Origin: Candidatus Nanopelagicales bacterium | GTDB taxonomy: Bacteria; Actinomycetota; Actinomycetes; S36-B12 | Reading direction: 5' to 3' | DNA: 64,000 nt | NCBI GenBank assembly: GCA_018402235.1 | Contig: JAGYJJ010000004.1 | Coordinates: 827,256 to 891,255 of the forward strand | Part shown: one piece after another, positions 1 through 9,270 of the stretch | How positions within the stretch are numbered: position 1 is the first letter of the stretch | Layout of the letters: the number at the start of each line of letters is the position of its first letter | Program-made: the position numbers and the translations under genes | Notes under the pieces: generated by a model | What the model saw: the letters and a program-made list of their open reading frames with translations, nothing else | Database searches by the model: none | Told to the model about the DNA's origin: nothing

Positions 1-1012
1 CGGGCATGCTGGAGGTGGCCGGAAAACCTGGGCTGGTGGGTGCAACACCATGTCGGATCAAACGCGCACCGAGCGCGGCAACCATGGCACCGTTATCGGT
101 GCACAGATCCGGTCGCGGGACGCGCAGTATGAGGCCCGCGGATTCAGCGCGATCACCGGTGAGTGCACGCAGCCGCGAGTTCGCGGCCACCCCTCCCCCG
201 AGCACCAGGTGTTCGATCCCGTGCGTCCGGCATGCCTCCACCGCCTTGCGCGAGAGCACATCGGCCACCGCTTCTTGGAAACTCGCGGCTACGTCGGCCA
301 CCTGTCGGTCGCTCACCGGTTCGCCGAGTGAGGCCACTAAGCGAGTAACCGCGGTCTTGAGTCCGGAGAAGGAGAAATCGAATCGATGATCGGGATCGTG
401 AGCTAGCCCACGCGGCAGATCGAAGGCCGACGGGTCACCCTCTCGGGCGGCGCGATCGATATGCGGACCGCCCGGGAACGGCAGGCCCAGCACCCGAGCT
501 ACCTTGTCGAATGCCTCGCCGGCAGCATCGTCCAAAGTCTGACCCAGCGGCTGGATGCGATCTCCCTCAAGGAGCACCAAGGACGAGTGCCCACCAGAAA
601 CCAACAGCGCAATAACCGGATCGGGGAGTTCTCCGTGCTCCATTTCATCGACCGCCACGTGCGCAGCGAGGTGGTTGATGCCGTACAGGTCCACCCCCAA
701 CCCGCTAGCCAGACCCTTCGCCGCGGCAACACCCACCAACAGTGAACCGACAAGACCGGGTCCTGCGGTCACGGCCACCGCATCCACATCGGTCAATGCG
801 ATACCCGCCCGCTTGCAGGCAGCATCGATGGTGGGGCCGATCGCATCAACATGCGCCCTACTGGCCACCTCCGGCACAACGCCACCAAAACGGGCCTGCT
901 CATCGATACTCGAGGCGATCACGTTCGCGCGCAGCTCACCGTCGACCACGATGCCCACACCCGTTTCATCACACGACGTCTCGATGCCCAAAACCACCGG
1001 TGCACTACTCAT
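1..1012 (-). CDS. tsaD: tRNA N6-adenosine threonylcarbamoyltransferase TsaD (3' end cut off by window edge)
   Basis: TsaD transfers the threonylcarbamoyl group from threonylcarbamoyl-AMP to A37 of ANN-decoding tRNAs (t6A synthesis), in a cytoplasmic complex with TsaB and TsaE. I translated the minus strand from the ATG at 1012 and read 337 codons without a stop. The protein opens [20 protein letters not shown], the ASKHA-fold N-terminus. It also has the metal-binding NHLAAHVA motif near residue 110, a VSGGHSSL motif, FSFSGLKTA, and [11 protein letters not shown] near the end. Only the last few residues lie outside the window. The start overlaps the rimI stop by four bases (ATGA), suggesting translational coupling. 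The companion genes tsaB and tsaE are in the same run. Confidence 0.96.
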   Translation of the reverse strand, partial: MSSAPVVLGIETSCDETGVGIVVDGELRANVIASSIDEQARFGGVVPEVASRAHVDAIGPTIDAACKRAGIALTDVDAVAVTAGPGLVGSLLVGVAAAKGLASGLGVDLYGINHLAAHVAVDEMEHGELPDPVIALLVSGGHSSLVLLEGDRIQPLGQTLDDAAGEAFDKVARVLGLPFPGGPHIDRAAREGDPSAFDLPRGLAHDPDHRFDFSFSGLKTAVTRLVASLGEPVSDRQVADVAASFQEAVADVLSRKAVEACRTHGIEHLVLGGGVAANSRLRALTGDRAESAGLILRVPRPDLCTDNGAMVAALGARLIRHGVAPTSPGFPATSSMP

Positions 1013-1473
1013 GCGGTGACTCCATCGGTCAAGTCAGGAAGCGGCCGGCAACGCATAATCAGGGCATCGCTGCCGTCGGGGTAGTAGCGGCTTCGCGTTG
1101 CGATGGTTTCGAATCCAGCGCCGGCGTACAACTTCTGCGCTCCGGTGTTGTCCGCGCGCACTTCCAAGATCATCGATGTAGCCCCTCGTTCGCGTGCACA
1201 CCCGAGCATCCTCGCCAGCAAGCGCCGACCGATTCCGGCTCCTTGATTGTGGGGATCAACGGCCAGGGTTTGCAGGTCACTATCGGGGCTGATCGTGGAA
1301 ATACCCGCGTACCCAAGCACGGCGCCGTCGTCGTCGGCCACTACGTAGTCGCGCGTCTGGCCAGCCAACTCGCGCCAGAACTGATCGACGCTCCAACAGT
1401 CCTGCGGAAAGCACGCCTGTTCGATGTGGTGCACGCGTGGGATGTCCCACCACCTCATCGGACGAACGGTCAT
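1009..1473 (-). CDS. rimI: GNAT-family ribosomal protein S18 alanine N-acetyltransferase-like protein RimI
   Basis: A 154-residue GNAT acetyltransferase. RimI acetylates the N-terminal alanine of ribosomal protein S18 in E. coli; actinobacterial homologues are less specific. The acetyl-CoA binding motif is visible as [15 protein letters not shown], followed by [19 protein letters not shown], the usual C-terminal half of the fold. The ATG at 1473 is chosen over upstream in-frame codons because it gives the expected start [14 protein letters not shown] and shares one base with the tsaB stop (TGATG). Its place between tsaB and tsaD is the classic actinobacterial order. The S18 target is inferred from the family and context. 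Confidence 0.9.
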   Translation of the reverse strand: MTVRPMRWWDIPRVHHIEQACFPQDCWSVDQFWRELAGQTRDYVVADDDGAVLGYAGISTISPDSDLQTLAVDPHNQGAGIGRRLLARMLGCARERGATSMILEVRADNTGAQKLYAGAGFETIATRSRYYPDGSDALIMRCRPLPDLTDGVTA

Positions 1474-2174
1474 CACGATGAACCTCCGGCTGCCTTTGCT
1501 GCCGGCGTCTTTGCGGAAATCGTGATGTCCGGGGCGCGCAGGTACAGCGGACGCGGCGCGAGCAACGGGCCGGCCGGAACCGTTACATCCGAGGCATCGG
1601 CCCCGTGCGGTGCCCACTGATGGGCGGTTGCCGTAGGCGCAAGACCGTCTGCGAGATAGCCGGCTACGCGCGCCGCCATCAGCGCCGGATCCACCTGCCG
1701 TTCGCGCACCACAGGAACATCGAAGTCAGTTATGTCTCGTGCCATCACCTGGGGACCGGCGAGGCGCATGGCAGTTGAGTCGTATCGAGCCCAGTAGATC
1801 TCGTTTCGGCGGGCATCGGTGGCGACCACGAAATCACCTGCATGCACGTGCTCGTCTACAACGGCCCAGGCGATAGCATCAAGGGAGCACACGCCCACCA
1901 CCGAGCACTGCCAGGCTCTCCCTAGCCCAATCGCGAACGCAATCCCCACCCGCAGACCGGAGTACGGACCCGGGCCAACGCCCACGGCAATGGCTTCAGG
2001 CTGCTGCCCGGCAAGGTGGTGCTGCACCTGCAGCATTAACCCATCGATCACTTCGGCGTGCTTGCGGCCACCTTCTTCGAACACCGCGAAACCCGGTTCG
2101 CCTGATCGCCCAAGACCCATACTTGTGACCGGCCCCGAGGTATCGATGGCGAGTACGAGGCTGCTCGTGATCAT
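1473..2174 (-). CDS. tsaB: tRNA threonylcarbamoyladenosine biosynthesis protein TsaB
   Basis: TsaB is the inactive ASKHA-fold partner that dimerises with TsaD and is needed for t6A formation at tRNA A37. The 233-residue protein starts MITSSLVLAIDTSGPVTSMG and contains GVGPGPYSGLRVGIAFAIGL, the most diagnostic segment of the family. It overlaps tsaE by four bases upstream and rimI by one base downstream, so the three are probably co-translated. Length is typical for the family. Confidence 0.94.
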   Translation of the reverse strand: MITSSLVLAIDTSGPVTSMGLGRSGEPGFAVFEEGGRKHAEVIDGLMLQVQHHLAGQQPEAIAVGVGPGPYSGLRVGIAFAIGLGRAWQCSVVGVCSLDAIAWAVVDEHVHAGDFVVATDARRNEIYWARYDSTAMRLAGPQVMARDITDFDVPVVRERQVDPALMAARVAGYLADGLAPTATAHQWAPHGADASDVTVPAGPLLAPRPLYLRAPDITISAKTPAAKAAGGSS

Positions 2175-2653
2175 GTTGATTGCTCAACAGCAGCAAGCAA
2201 CCGAGCCGAACGGGGGCCGTGCGATTGGATCGACAAAATACGTGCATCACCCTCGCCGCTGATACGCACATCGAGGTGGTCCGCCGGCAGCGCAGCCACT
2301 ACCCGCTCGCCCCATTCGATGACCGTGGCAACCGACTCCAGATCAAGATCGAGGTCATCCCACTCATGCAGCGAGGAAATGCGATTCGAGGAAATGCGAT
2401 ACGCATCAACGTGCACAAGTCCCACACCCGAAGTACCGATGGGCATTTCCCGTGCAACCACGAACGTAGGGCTGGTCACCGGATCCTCGATACCCATTCC
2501 CTGCGCAAGGCCCTGAGTGAACGTGGTCTTCCCGGCGCCAAGTTCCCCGGCGAGCACCACCACATCACCTGGGGTCAACGCCTGACCAAGCACCTCGCCT
2601 ATGCACCTAGTTCGCTCGGGTGATTGGGACGATATTTCCACCCGCGTTCTCAC
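2171..2653 (-). CDS. tsaE: tRNA threonylcarbamoyladenosine biosynthesis ATPase TsaE
   Basis: TsaE is the small P-loop ATPase of the t6A complex. The Walker A motif GELGAGKTTFTQG lies near residues 36-48, followed by SPTFVVAREM and HVDAYRISS, which matches the family pattern TSPTF...HxDxYR. The start is GTG at 2653, overlapping the upstream hydrolase stop by four bases. An oddity is the doubled RISSN-RISSL right after HVDAY, caused by a 15-base in-frame tandem duplication. Length is 160 residues, normal for the family. Confidence 0.93.
   Translation of the reverse strand: MRTRVEISSQSPERTRCIGEVLGQALTPGDVVVLAGELGAGKTTFTQGLAQGMGIEDPVTSPTFVVAREMPIGTSGVGLVHVDAYRISSNRISSLHEWDDLDLDLESVATVIEWGERVVAALPADHLDVRISGEGDARILSIQSHGPRSARLLAAVEQST
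2372..2401 (-). repeat. 15-base tandem duplication inside tsaE
   Basis: Two adjacent 15-base units, cgaggaaatgcgatt and cgaggaaatgcgata on the plus strand, differ only at the last base. They encode RISSN-RISSL in TsaE and keep the frame, adding five residues just after the conserved HVDAY segment. Confidence 0.85.
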
Positions 2654-3750
2654 GCCGCCCCACGGGTTGCGACCAGATCTCGTCGGACGCGGGCGATAAG
2701 TCCGGCGAGCAATTCGCTCACCTCGTGTGGTCGTTCCAGCATCACCATGTGACCGCTATCCCCGAGCACCGCGAACTCCGCTCCCGGGACTGCAGCGACG
2801 ATCTCTTCGCTCAGTTCCGGTGGCGTGAGTCGATCCGATGCACCAACGATCACCAGCAGTTCGGCGTTTTGGAAAATCGGTAACACAGCATGCTTGTCGT
2901 GTTCATGTAGTGCGGGAAGAAAATCGGCAACCACCTCCAACGACGTTCCTGCGAGCATGCGCGCTACAAAGCGCCCGGCTTGATCGGATGCCGGAGAACC
3001 GAAGGAATACACGCGAGTGAGCAATAGGCCCAGATCGCTATCGGACCACCCTTGAACAAGGTGCTCGCGCTCCGCGAGGAACTCCGCGATCGGGGGCGCC
3101 CAGGACTGCACCAATCGACCCAGCGGACCGGGCATACCGAGCGTGTTCGCTCGAACCCCGCCTGCTGTTGTCGCAACGAGCGCCACCCCGCGAACCCGCG
3201 AGCCGATTTGATCGGGATGCTGCTGCGCGTAGGCCATGACAGACATGCCGCCCATCGAGTGGCCCACGAGCACGATCGGTCCTTCGGGGACCACCGCTTC
3301 GATGACGGCTGCTAAGTCACTGCCCAACTGATCAACGTGGTGGGTATCGAATTCGGCCTTGGTGGAACGGCCATGGCTGCGCTGGTCATAGAAGACCAAA
3401 CGCGCGCTGCCCCGCAAATCTCGTCGCTGGTAATGCCAGGAATCTTGGGTGAGTGCATAGCCGTGGCAAAACACCACGGTGAGATCGGCAGCCGAGGGAT
3501 CATCGGGATCATCGGGTTCATCAGGTTCATCCACTTCCACGTGCAACCGGGTGCCGTCGGCAGTGATCAATTCGCGCACCTCACCGCGCAGCGTGCCCAG
3601 ACCTTCGTCGTCGTCGTCGAGCCGCGCTGAGCGCCGGATCAGTGCACGTTCAGCTAACACACCCACGGCAGCGCCAGCAGCGAGCACACCCGCGGCTGCC
3701 ACCCCACGGCCGGCAACACGCATCGCAGAAGTCAGATCCATCGGCGCCAT
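2650..3750 (-). CDS. alpha/beta-fold hydrolase
   Basis: A 366-residue alpha/beta hydrolase, substrate unknown. The nucleophile elbow GHSMGG places Ser at about residue 165, the acid is probably Asp306 (GASDRLTP) and the histidine His334 (GDSGHMVM); HGYALTQDSW is the oxyanion region. Residues 12-34 are Ala/Gly/Val-rich and could be a membrane anchor. A linker of repeated EPD/DPD units (about residues 75-86) follows. I chose the ATG at 3750, after alr, because codons further upstream would run into alr. It sits between alr and tsaE and overlaps tsaE by four bases; homologues often sit in this operon in actinobacteria, but its role there is not known to me. Confidence 0.85.
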   Translation of the reverse strand: MAPMDLTSAMRVAGRGVAAAGVLAAGAAVGVLAERALIRRSARLDDDDEGLGTLRGEVRELITADGTRLHVEVDEPDEPDDPDDPSAADLTVVFCHGYALTQDSWHYQRRDLRGSARLVFYDQRSHGRSTKAEFDTHHVDQLGSDLAAVIEAVVPEGPIVLVGHSMGGMSVMAYAQQHPDQIGSRVRGVALVATTAGGVRANTLGMPGPLGRLVQSWAPPIAEFLAEREHLVQGWSDSDLGLLLTRVYSFGSPASDQAGRFVARMLAGTSLEVVADFLPALHEHDKHAVLPIFQNAELLVIVGASDRLTPPELSEEIVAAVPGAEFAVLGDSGHMVMLERPHEVSELLAGLIARVRRDLVATRGAA

Positions 3751-3791
3751 TGTTGCCGATCGACCACGAGAAGTGGTGCTCCGACTACCGG

Positions 3792-4923
3792 CTATACGTA
3801 TTTGCGCGGGACCCGAGGGCCGATGCGCGTCACGATCTCGTATCCGATCGTGCCTGCCCACTGCGCCCAGTCCTCGGCCGTTGGCTCACCGTGGTTACCC
3901 GCACCGAACAGCACGACCTCATCCCCCGGGCGGTCAGCGGCGTTCGAGCCGAGGTCCACCACGAATTGGTCCATCGCGATCACGCCGAGAACTGGGCACC
4001 GCCGGCCATGGATGAGCACCTGCGCTGCGTTCGATGCTGCGCGCGGGATGCCGTCGGCATAACCCACCGGCACCAACCCCACGGTGGTGGGCGAGGTGGC
4101 CGTCCATGTTCCGCCGTAGGAAACCTTGTCGCCTATGGCGATCGTCTTGACGCTGGCCAACCGTGCGCGCAGCGTCATGGCCGGTCGTAAACCCAGGGCT
4201 TGCGCTGAGCCCAGCCCGGTGCCCGGCGTCACTCCATAGATCGCGATTCCGGCTCGGACGAGATCGAATGCGCAATCGGGTCGGTTGATTGCAGCGGCGC
4301 TATTCGCAATGTGACGAACCTGAGGCTCCACGCCGCTGGCTGTGGCAACGCCGAGTGCATCAAGGAATGCCAGCCGCTGCGCATCGGTCATCGGATCTTC
4401 GGGTTCATCGGCGCTGGCCAGGTGCGACCAGATGCCCACGATCTCCACGTGCCCCTCATCCTGGGCAACGCGGGCAGCCTCAAAGACCGAGCCCCACGAC
4501 GAGCGTGGAACTCCGTTTCGCGTCAGACCGGTGTCGACCTTGATGTGAATGCGCGCTCGCTTTGCCCAACCCGCGCGCTGCAGAAACAACGTCGATCAAG
4601 GACTGTTCGCACGAGATGGACAGATCCACGTCGGCGGCGATGCAATCCATCACACCCGGGTCACCCGGTACCCACAGCCACGCCAATAAACGTCCGCGGT
4701 CACCAGCTGCGCGAAGTTCGAGCGCCTCGGAGGGCAACGCCACACCCAGCCATTGCGCTCCGCTCTCTCGCAACATTCGGGCTACCTGCAATGCACCGTG
4801 GCCGTATCCATCGGCCTTGACGATCCCCATGACCGGGACACCCGCGCTCGACAAGCGCTCGTAGTTTGCAGCAATCGCGCCAAGTTCGATGACCGCTTCG
4901 GCACGGGTTGGATCGGCGGTCAC
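3792..4923 (-). CDS. alr: alanine racemase, reading frame broken by one extra base
   Basis: PLP-dependent alanine racemase converts L-alanine to D-alanine for peptidoglycan. The N-terminal part (from ATG 4923) contains the PLP lysine in GIVKADGYGHGA. The C-terminal part, in another frame, contains HIKVDTGLTRNG, the barrel segments, the catalytic tyrosine region KVSYGGTW and GVIAMDQFVVDL. The two halves join cleanly at RGLGK/RARIHIKV if one base near 4560 is removed, giving about 376 residues, the normal length. As written, the first frame ends early and no complete racemase is made. Because the gene is usually essential and both halves are fully conserved, an insertion error is the likeliest explanation. 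The start overlaps the nnr stop by four bases. Confidence 0.9.
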
Positions 4924-6402
4924 AGATCGAAGCCTTCCAGGTTCCCGGTACGAATGGCCGCGATCGCTTCCGGCACTGCTGCACTGATGTCGATAGCGGT
5001 GACCGGGCGCTCACCCGCAGCAGCAATTCGCCCGCACAGTCCGTGCAACCACACCGCTGCGGCAGCGGTTTCCGCAGCGTCATCGTGCGGATTCGCTGCC
5101 AGGAGGCCAGCCATCAATCCGGTTAAGACATCGCCGCTACCGGCGTACGCCAGATCAGGGGTTCCCATCGGGTCGACGAAAACCGCACCATCGGGGCTAG
5201 TGACGGTGGTGGCCGGTCCTTTGCGGACCACGATCACACCCCACGAGGCCGCAACCTCGGCTGGCTGCTGGCTCTGCACCGAATAGTCGTAGGTACTCCC
5301 CTTCGTGCGGCGTCAGCACGGTGGTCAGCCCTCGATCCGCACGAGCACGAATACCCGCTCGAAGATCCTCACTCGAAGCAACGCAATGCAACGCACCAGC
5401 ATCCAGCACGATGGGTGTGGGCTCTTGGAGCATCATCGCCACTGTTTGCGCATCGGCATCGGTGAAGCCAGGACCGCACCCCCAGGCGCGCACGCGTTCG
5501 TCGCTTCGTGCATCTCTTGGATCGGCCACAACATCGGGGAATGCTTCCACCACGCGAAGCGCCAACCCATCGCCTCGATCCAGGTAGCGCACCATGCCCA
5601 CACCGCTGTAACGGGCTGCACCCACCGACAGCACCGCTGCGCCCGGGTACGCGGCGCTTCCGGCGGCGATGCCCACCACCCCGCGGCGGTACTTGTGATC
5701 ATCGGGTTGCGGTGCAGCGACGAACCCCGCAACGTCGAGCAGATCAAGAACGCGCATGGCCGGTTCAGGCAGGTCGTCGTTGAGCCCGATATCCACCAGG
5801 TGCACCGCACCGGCGTTCTCGCGCCCGGGGTGCAAAAACAACCCTGACTTGTAGCAGCCGAAGGTGACGGTCACATCTGCTTCAAACGCAACACCGTCGA
5901 TCGAGCCGTCGTCCACGCCGATACCGCTGGGGATGTCCACGGCTATGCGCAACGCATCTGACGCATTTGCCGCCATCACCGCAGCGGCCGCAGGTTCGCG
6001 TAGGCCACCTCGGGCACCAATGCCCACGACCCCGTCCACGATCACGTCGGCCTGCTCCAGTAAGCGATCGACATCGTCAACCGATGCCAGGTGCCCACCT
6101 GTCTGCACCAGCGCCTGCGCGCCCTCGACGTGCCAGGAATCCGACACCGGCACTGCGGTAACAGCCATACCGCGCGAACTCAGGTAGGCACCGGCGAAGA
6201 GTGCATCGCCGCCGTTGTTTCTCCCGCCAACAAGCAGAACTACGCGGGCTCCCACAACAGATCCGCGCACGTCGGTCACCAGGCGAAGGATGTGCGTGGC
6301 GAGTCCGCGCGATGCGATCTGCATGAGCGAGCCCTCGGGAACCCGCGCGAGCAAACGGTCCTCGGCCCGACGGACCACATCTGCGGGGTACAGCCCGAAC
6401 AT
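4920..6402 (-). CDS. nnr: bifunctional NAD(P)H-hydrate epimerase / ADP-dependent dehydratase, frame broken by one extra base
   Basis: Nnr repairs damaged NAD(P)HX: the N-terminal YjeF_N domain epimerises and the C-terminal carbohydrate-kinase-like domain dehydrates. The epimerase part shows GGRNNGGDALFAGAYL and VDIPSGIGVDDG; the dehydratase part shows VLTPHEGEYLRLFG in the first frame, then AASWGVIVVRKGPATTV and YAGSGDVLTGLMAG in the second. The frame changes between about 5255 and 5275; removing one base restores a roughly 493-residue protein. The start is ATG 6402, sharing one base with the glmS stop; GTG 6405 is the alternative. The same kind of single insertion also breaks alr next door. 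Confidence 0.9.
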
Positions 6403-8252
6403 CACTCCACCGTGACGGACTTAGCCAAGTTGCGCGGTTGATCCACGTCGTGGCCTTTGACGGTGGCGAGTTCGCACGCGAAGACCTGCAGCGGGACCGT
6501 GGAGACCAACGGCTGCATCAAGGTGGGCGTTTCTGGGACGCGGATGATGTGGTCGGCGAACGGCACGATCGATTCGTCGCCTTCTTCTGCGATGGCAATG
6601 ACCACGGCGCCGCGGGCCCGAACTTCCTGGATGTTAGACACGATCTTGTCGTGCAGCACCGCTCGCCCGCGCGGAGACGGCACCACCACGATTACCGGAA
6701 CGCCATCTTCGATCAGCGCAATGGGCCCGTGCTTCAACTCACCCGCCGGAAAGCCTTCGGCGTGCATGTACGCCAGTTCCTTGAGCTTGAGTGCACCTTC
6801 GAGGGCAACCGGGTAGCCCACATGGCGGCCGAGGAACAGCACCGAGGTTGCATTCGCGAACTCCTGCGCCAGCGCGCGAACCGGCTCAACTGTGTCCAAA
6901 ACGAGGTCGACCTTCTGCGGCATGTCACTGAGATCAGCCAGTACCGCACGGATCTCGTCTTCAAACATCGTGCCGCGGGCCTGGGCCAAATACAGACCCA
7001 CCAAATAGGCGGCGATGATCTGCGTCAAGAACGCTTTGGTGGAGGCAACGGCAATCTCCGGGCCGGCGTATGTGTAAACAACGGCGTCGGATTCGCGCGG
7101 AATAGTCGAGCCCACGGTGTTACATATCGCGAGCGTGCGCGCGCCCTGCGCTTTCGCGTGACGCAGGGCCATCAGCGTGTCCATCGTCTCGCCGGACTGA
7201 GAGATCGCGATGACGAGTGAATCCGGTCCCACGATGGGATCGCGGTAGCGAAACTCACTGGCAAGTTCGACATCCACGGGCAGTCGGGTCCAATGCTCGA
7301 TCGCGTATTTGGCGACCATGCCGGCATGCGCTGCCGTGCCACAGGCGATCACCACCACTTTGGTGATGTCGCGCAGCACGGCGTCGTCGAGATTCGCCTC
7401 ATCGAGTTGGATTCGGTGCTCGGCATTGATGCGTCCGCGCAGAGCATCGGCTACTGCCTTGGGCTGTTCGGCGATCTCCTTGAGCATGAACAGGTCGTAG
7501 CCACCCTTCTCCGCGGCCGACGCATCCCAATCGATGGTGAAGGGCTTCGCTTGGACCACGTTGCCGGAGAAGTCGGTGACCTCAACACCATCGGAGCGGA
7601 CAATCACGATCTGGTCTTGTCCGAGTTCCAGCGCGTTACGCGTGTGTTCGACGAACGCGGCAACGTCGCTGGCCAGGAAGTTCTCACCCTCCCCCAGTCC
7701 GACCACAAGAGGCGAGTTGCGCCGCGCACCCACCACCAACGTGGGATCGTTCGGATCCATCGCAACCAGCGTGAAAGCACCCTCGAGCCGGTGGCACACC
7801 ACCTGCATCGCGCGCGGTAGATCACCATCTACATCCGGAAGCGCGCGGGCCAGCAAGTGCGCGACCACTTCAGTATCGGTTTCAGACGACAGTTGAACGC
7901 CGGCATCGGTGAGTTCGGTGCGTAGCGCTGAGAAGTTCTCGATGATGCCGTTATGGATCACGGCCACGCGTCCGTCTTCACTCACGTGCGGGTGCGCATT
8001 GTGATCGGTCGGACCACCGTGGGTTGCCCAGCGGGTGTGACCGATCCCGGTGGTGGACTGAGGGAGCGGATCTTGTCCCAGGAGGGTCTCGAGGTTGACG
8101 AGTTTGCCCGCCTTCTTGCGGACCTCGAGGCGCCCTTCGCTGATCACCGCCACGCCAGCGGAGTCGTAACCGCGGTACTCCAGGCGGCGCAGGCCGGCAA
8201 CCACAACCTCGAGGGCCTGCTTCTCACCTACGTAGCCCACGATCCCGCACAT
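6402..8252 (-). CDS. glmS: glutamine--fructose-6-phosphate aminotransferase (isomerising)
   Basis: GlmS makes glucosamine-6-phosphate from fructose-6-phosphate and glutamine, the first committed step to UDP-GlcNAc and peptidoglycan. The catalytic Cys2 is present (MCGIVGYVG), followed by the glutaminase signature RLEYRGYDSAGVAV and HTRWATHGGPTDHNAHPH. Two SIS sugar-binding domains follow, with ACGTAAHAGMVAKY and SQSGETMDTLMALRHAK, and the terminus is PRNLAKSVTVE. At 616 residues the length is normal. It leads the glmS-nnr-alr run, and only 37 bases separate it from the divergent DUF389 gene. Confidence 0.97.
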   Translation of the reverse strand: MCGIVGYVGEKQALEVVVAGLRRLEYRGYDSAGVAVISEGRLEVRKKAGKLVNLETLLGQDPLPQSTTGIGHTRWATHGGPTDHNAHPHVSEDGRVAVIHNGIIENFSALRTELTDAGVQLSSETDTEVVAHLLARALPDVDGDLPRAMQVVCHRLEGAFTLVAMDPNDPTLVVGARRNSPLVVGLGEGENFLASDVAAFVEHTRNALELGQDQIVIVRSDGVEVTDFSGNVVQAKPFTIDWDASAAEKGGYDLFMLKEIAEQPKAVADALRGRINAEHRIQLDEANLDDAVLRDITKVVVIACGTAAHAGMVAKYAIEHWTRLPVDVELASEFRYRDPIVGPDSLVIAISQSGETMDTLMALRHAKAQGARTLAICNTVGSTIPRESDAVVYTYAGPEIAVASTKAFLTQIIAAYLVGLYLAQARGTMFEDEIRAVLADLSDMPQKVDLVLDTVEPVRALAQEFANATSVLFLGRHVGYPVALEGALKLKELAYMHAEGFPAGELKHGPIALIEDGVPVIVVVPSPRGRAVLHDKIVSNIQEVRARGAVVIAIAEEGDESIVPFADHIIRVPETPTLMQPLVSTVPLQVFACELATVKGHDVDQPRNLAKSVTVE

Positions 8253-8289
8253 GCCCGCAAGACTACGCCCGAGGTGACAAGGTAGGGCC

Positions 8290-9270
8290 GTGCTGACGGT
8301 GCGGGTCTCTTGTCCTGCGGATCTTGCGCAGCGCTGTGAGGAGATCCTGCGCGCCGCTCCCAGCCTGACCTCCTTCTCCCGCTACAGCGGGGCGAGCATC
8401 GATCCCCCCGGGGATGTCTTCGAAGCCCAGGTGGAGCGCGACTCGGTCAACGATCTGGTCGGAGCGCTGACAGATCTAGGTGTGCAGGACGCCGGGACCA
8501 TCCAGATTTTGCAGCCAGGGTCGTGGGTGTCCCAGCGAGCTTTCGAAGCCGAACAGCAATCCCCCGACGCGGACAACGTGGTGTGGCCGCAGGTGATCGA
8601 GCAGGCCTACGAACAGTCGCGGATCACGCCTATCTTTCTGGCCTTCATGACGATGGCCACGCTGCTGGCAGCCATCGCGGTCATCACGGACTCACCGATC
8701 TTGGTGATCGGCGCGATGGTGCTCGGTCCGGAGTTCATGGCCGTGATCGCCCTGGGACTGGCCCTCGTGAGGAAACGCCGCGGTCTCCTTCGTCAGGCTG
8801 CCCGCACGCTGATCCTCGGCTTTGCTTTTTCCATCACCGTAACTGTTGGATTCGTGGCACTTGCTCGAATAACCGGGTTGGCCACGATGACAGACATTGA
8901 CGCCCCCCGCCCCGGTGTTTCCTTCATCTACTCACCCAACGCCTGGTCCTTGATCGTTGCGGTAATCGCTGCAGCAGCCGGTGTGCTCGCACTCACGTCT
9001 TCCCAGTCCACCGGAATCATCGGGGTGTTCATCTCGGTGACGACTATTCCGGCATCGGGAAACATCGCGGTGGGCATCGTGTTCGCTCAGTGGAACGAGG
9101 TGCTCGGAAGTGCGTGGCAGCTCGGGATCAATCTCACCGGCATGGCCATTGCTGGTTGGCTGACCTTGGTGCTACGTCAATGGATGTCGAAACGAACTAG
9201 TCGATTGCTAGCTCAGCGCTCACCACGGCGGCTATGGCGCCGGCAAGCCGCTCAGCGTCCTCACTCGTAG
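8290..9270 (+). CDS. DUF389 family membrane protein
   Basis: A 326-residue membrane protein of the DUF389 (TIGR00341-like) family, function unknown. A soluble N-terminal domain (about residues 1-100) precedes the characteristic PIFLAFMTMATLLAAIAVI helix and a SPILVIGAMVLGPEF motif; four more hydrophobic helices follow and the C-terminus is basic. It starts with GTG at 8290, only 37 bases from the divergent glmS start, and its last 74 bases overlap the 3' end of glmM on the other strand. It therefore sits in opposite orientation between the two amino-sugar genes glmS and glmM. Other starts are possible, as no strong ribosome binding site is seen. Confidence 0.85.
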   Translation: MLTVRVSCPADLAQRCEEILRAAPSLTSFSRYSGASIDPPGDVFEAQVERDSVNDLVGALTDLGVQDAGTIQILQPGSWVSQRAFEAEQQSPDADNVVWPQVIEQAYEQSRITPIFLAFMTMATLLAAIAVITDSPILVIGAMVLGPEFMAVIALGLALVRKRRGLLRQAARTLILGFAFSITVTVGFVALARITGLATMTDIDAPRPGVSFIYSPNAWSLIVAVIAAAAGVLALTSSQSTGIIGVFISVTTIPASGNIAVGIVFAQWNEVLGSAWQLGINLTGMAIAGWLTLVLRQWMSKRTSRLLAQRSPRRLWRRQAAQRPHS

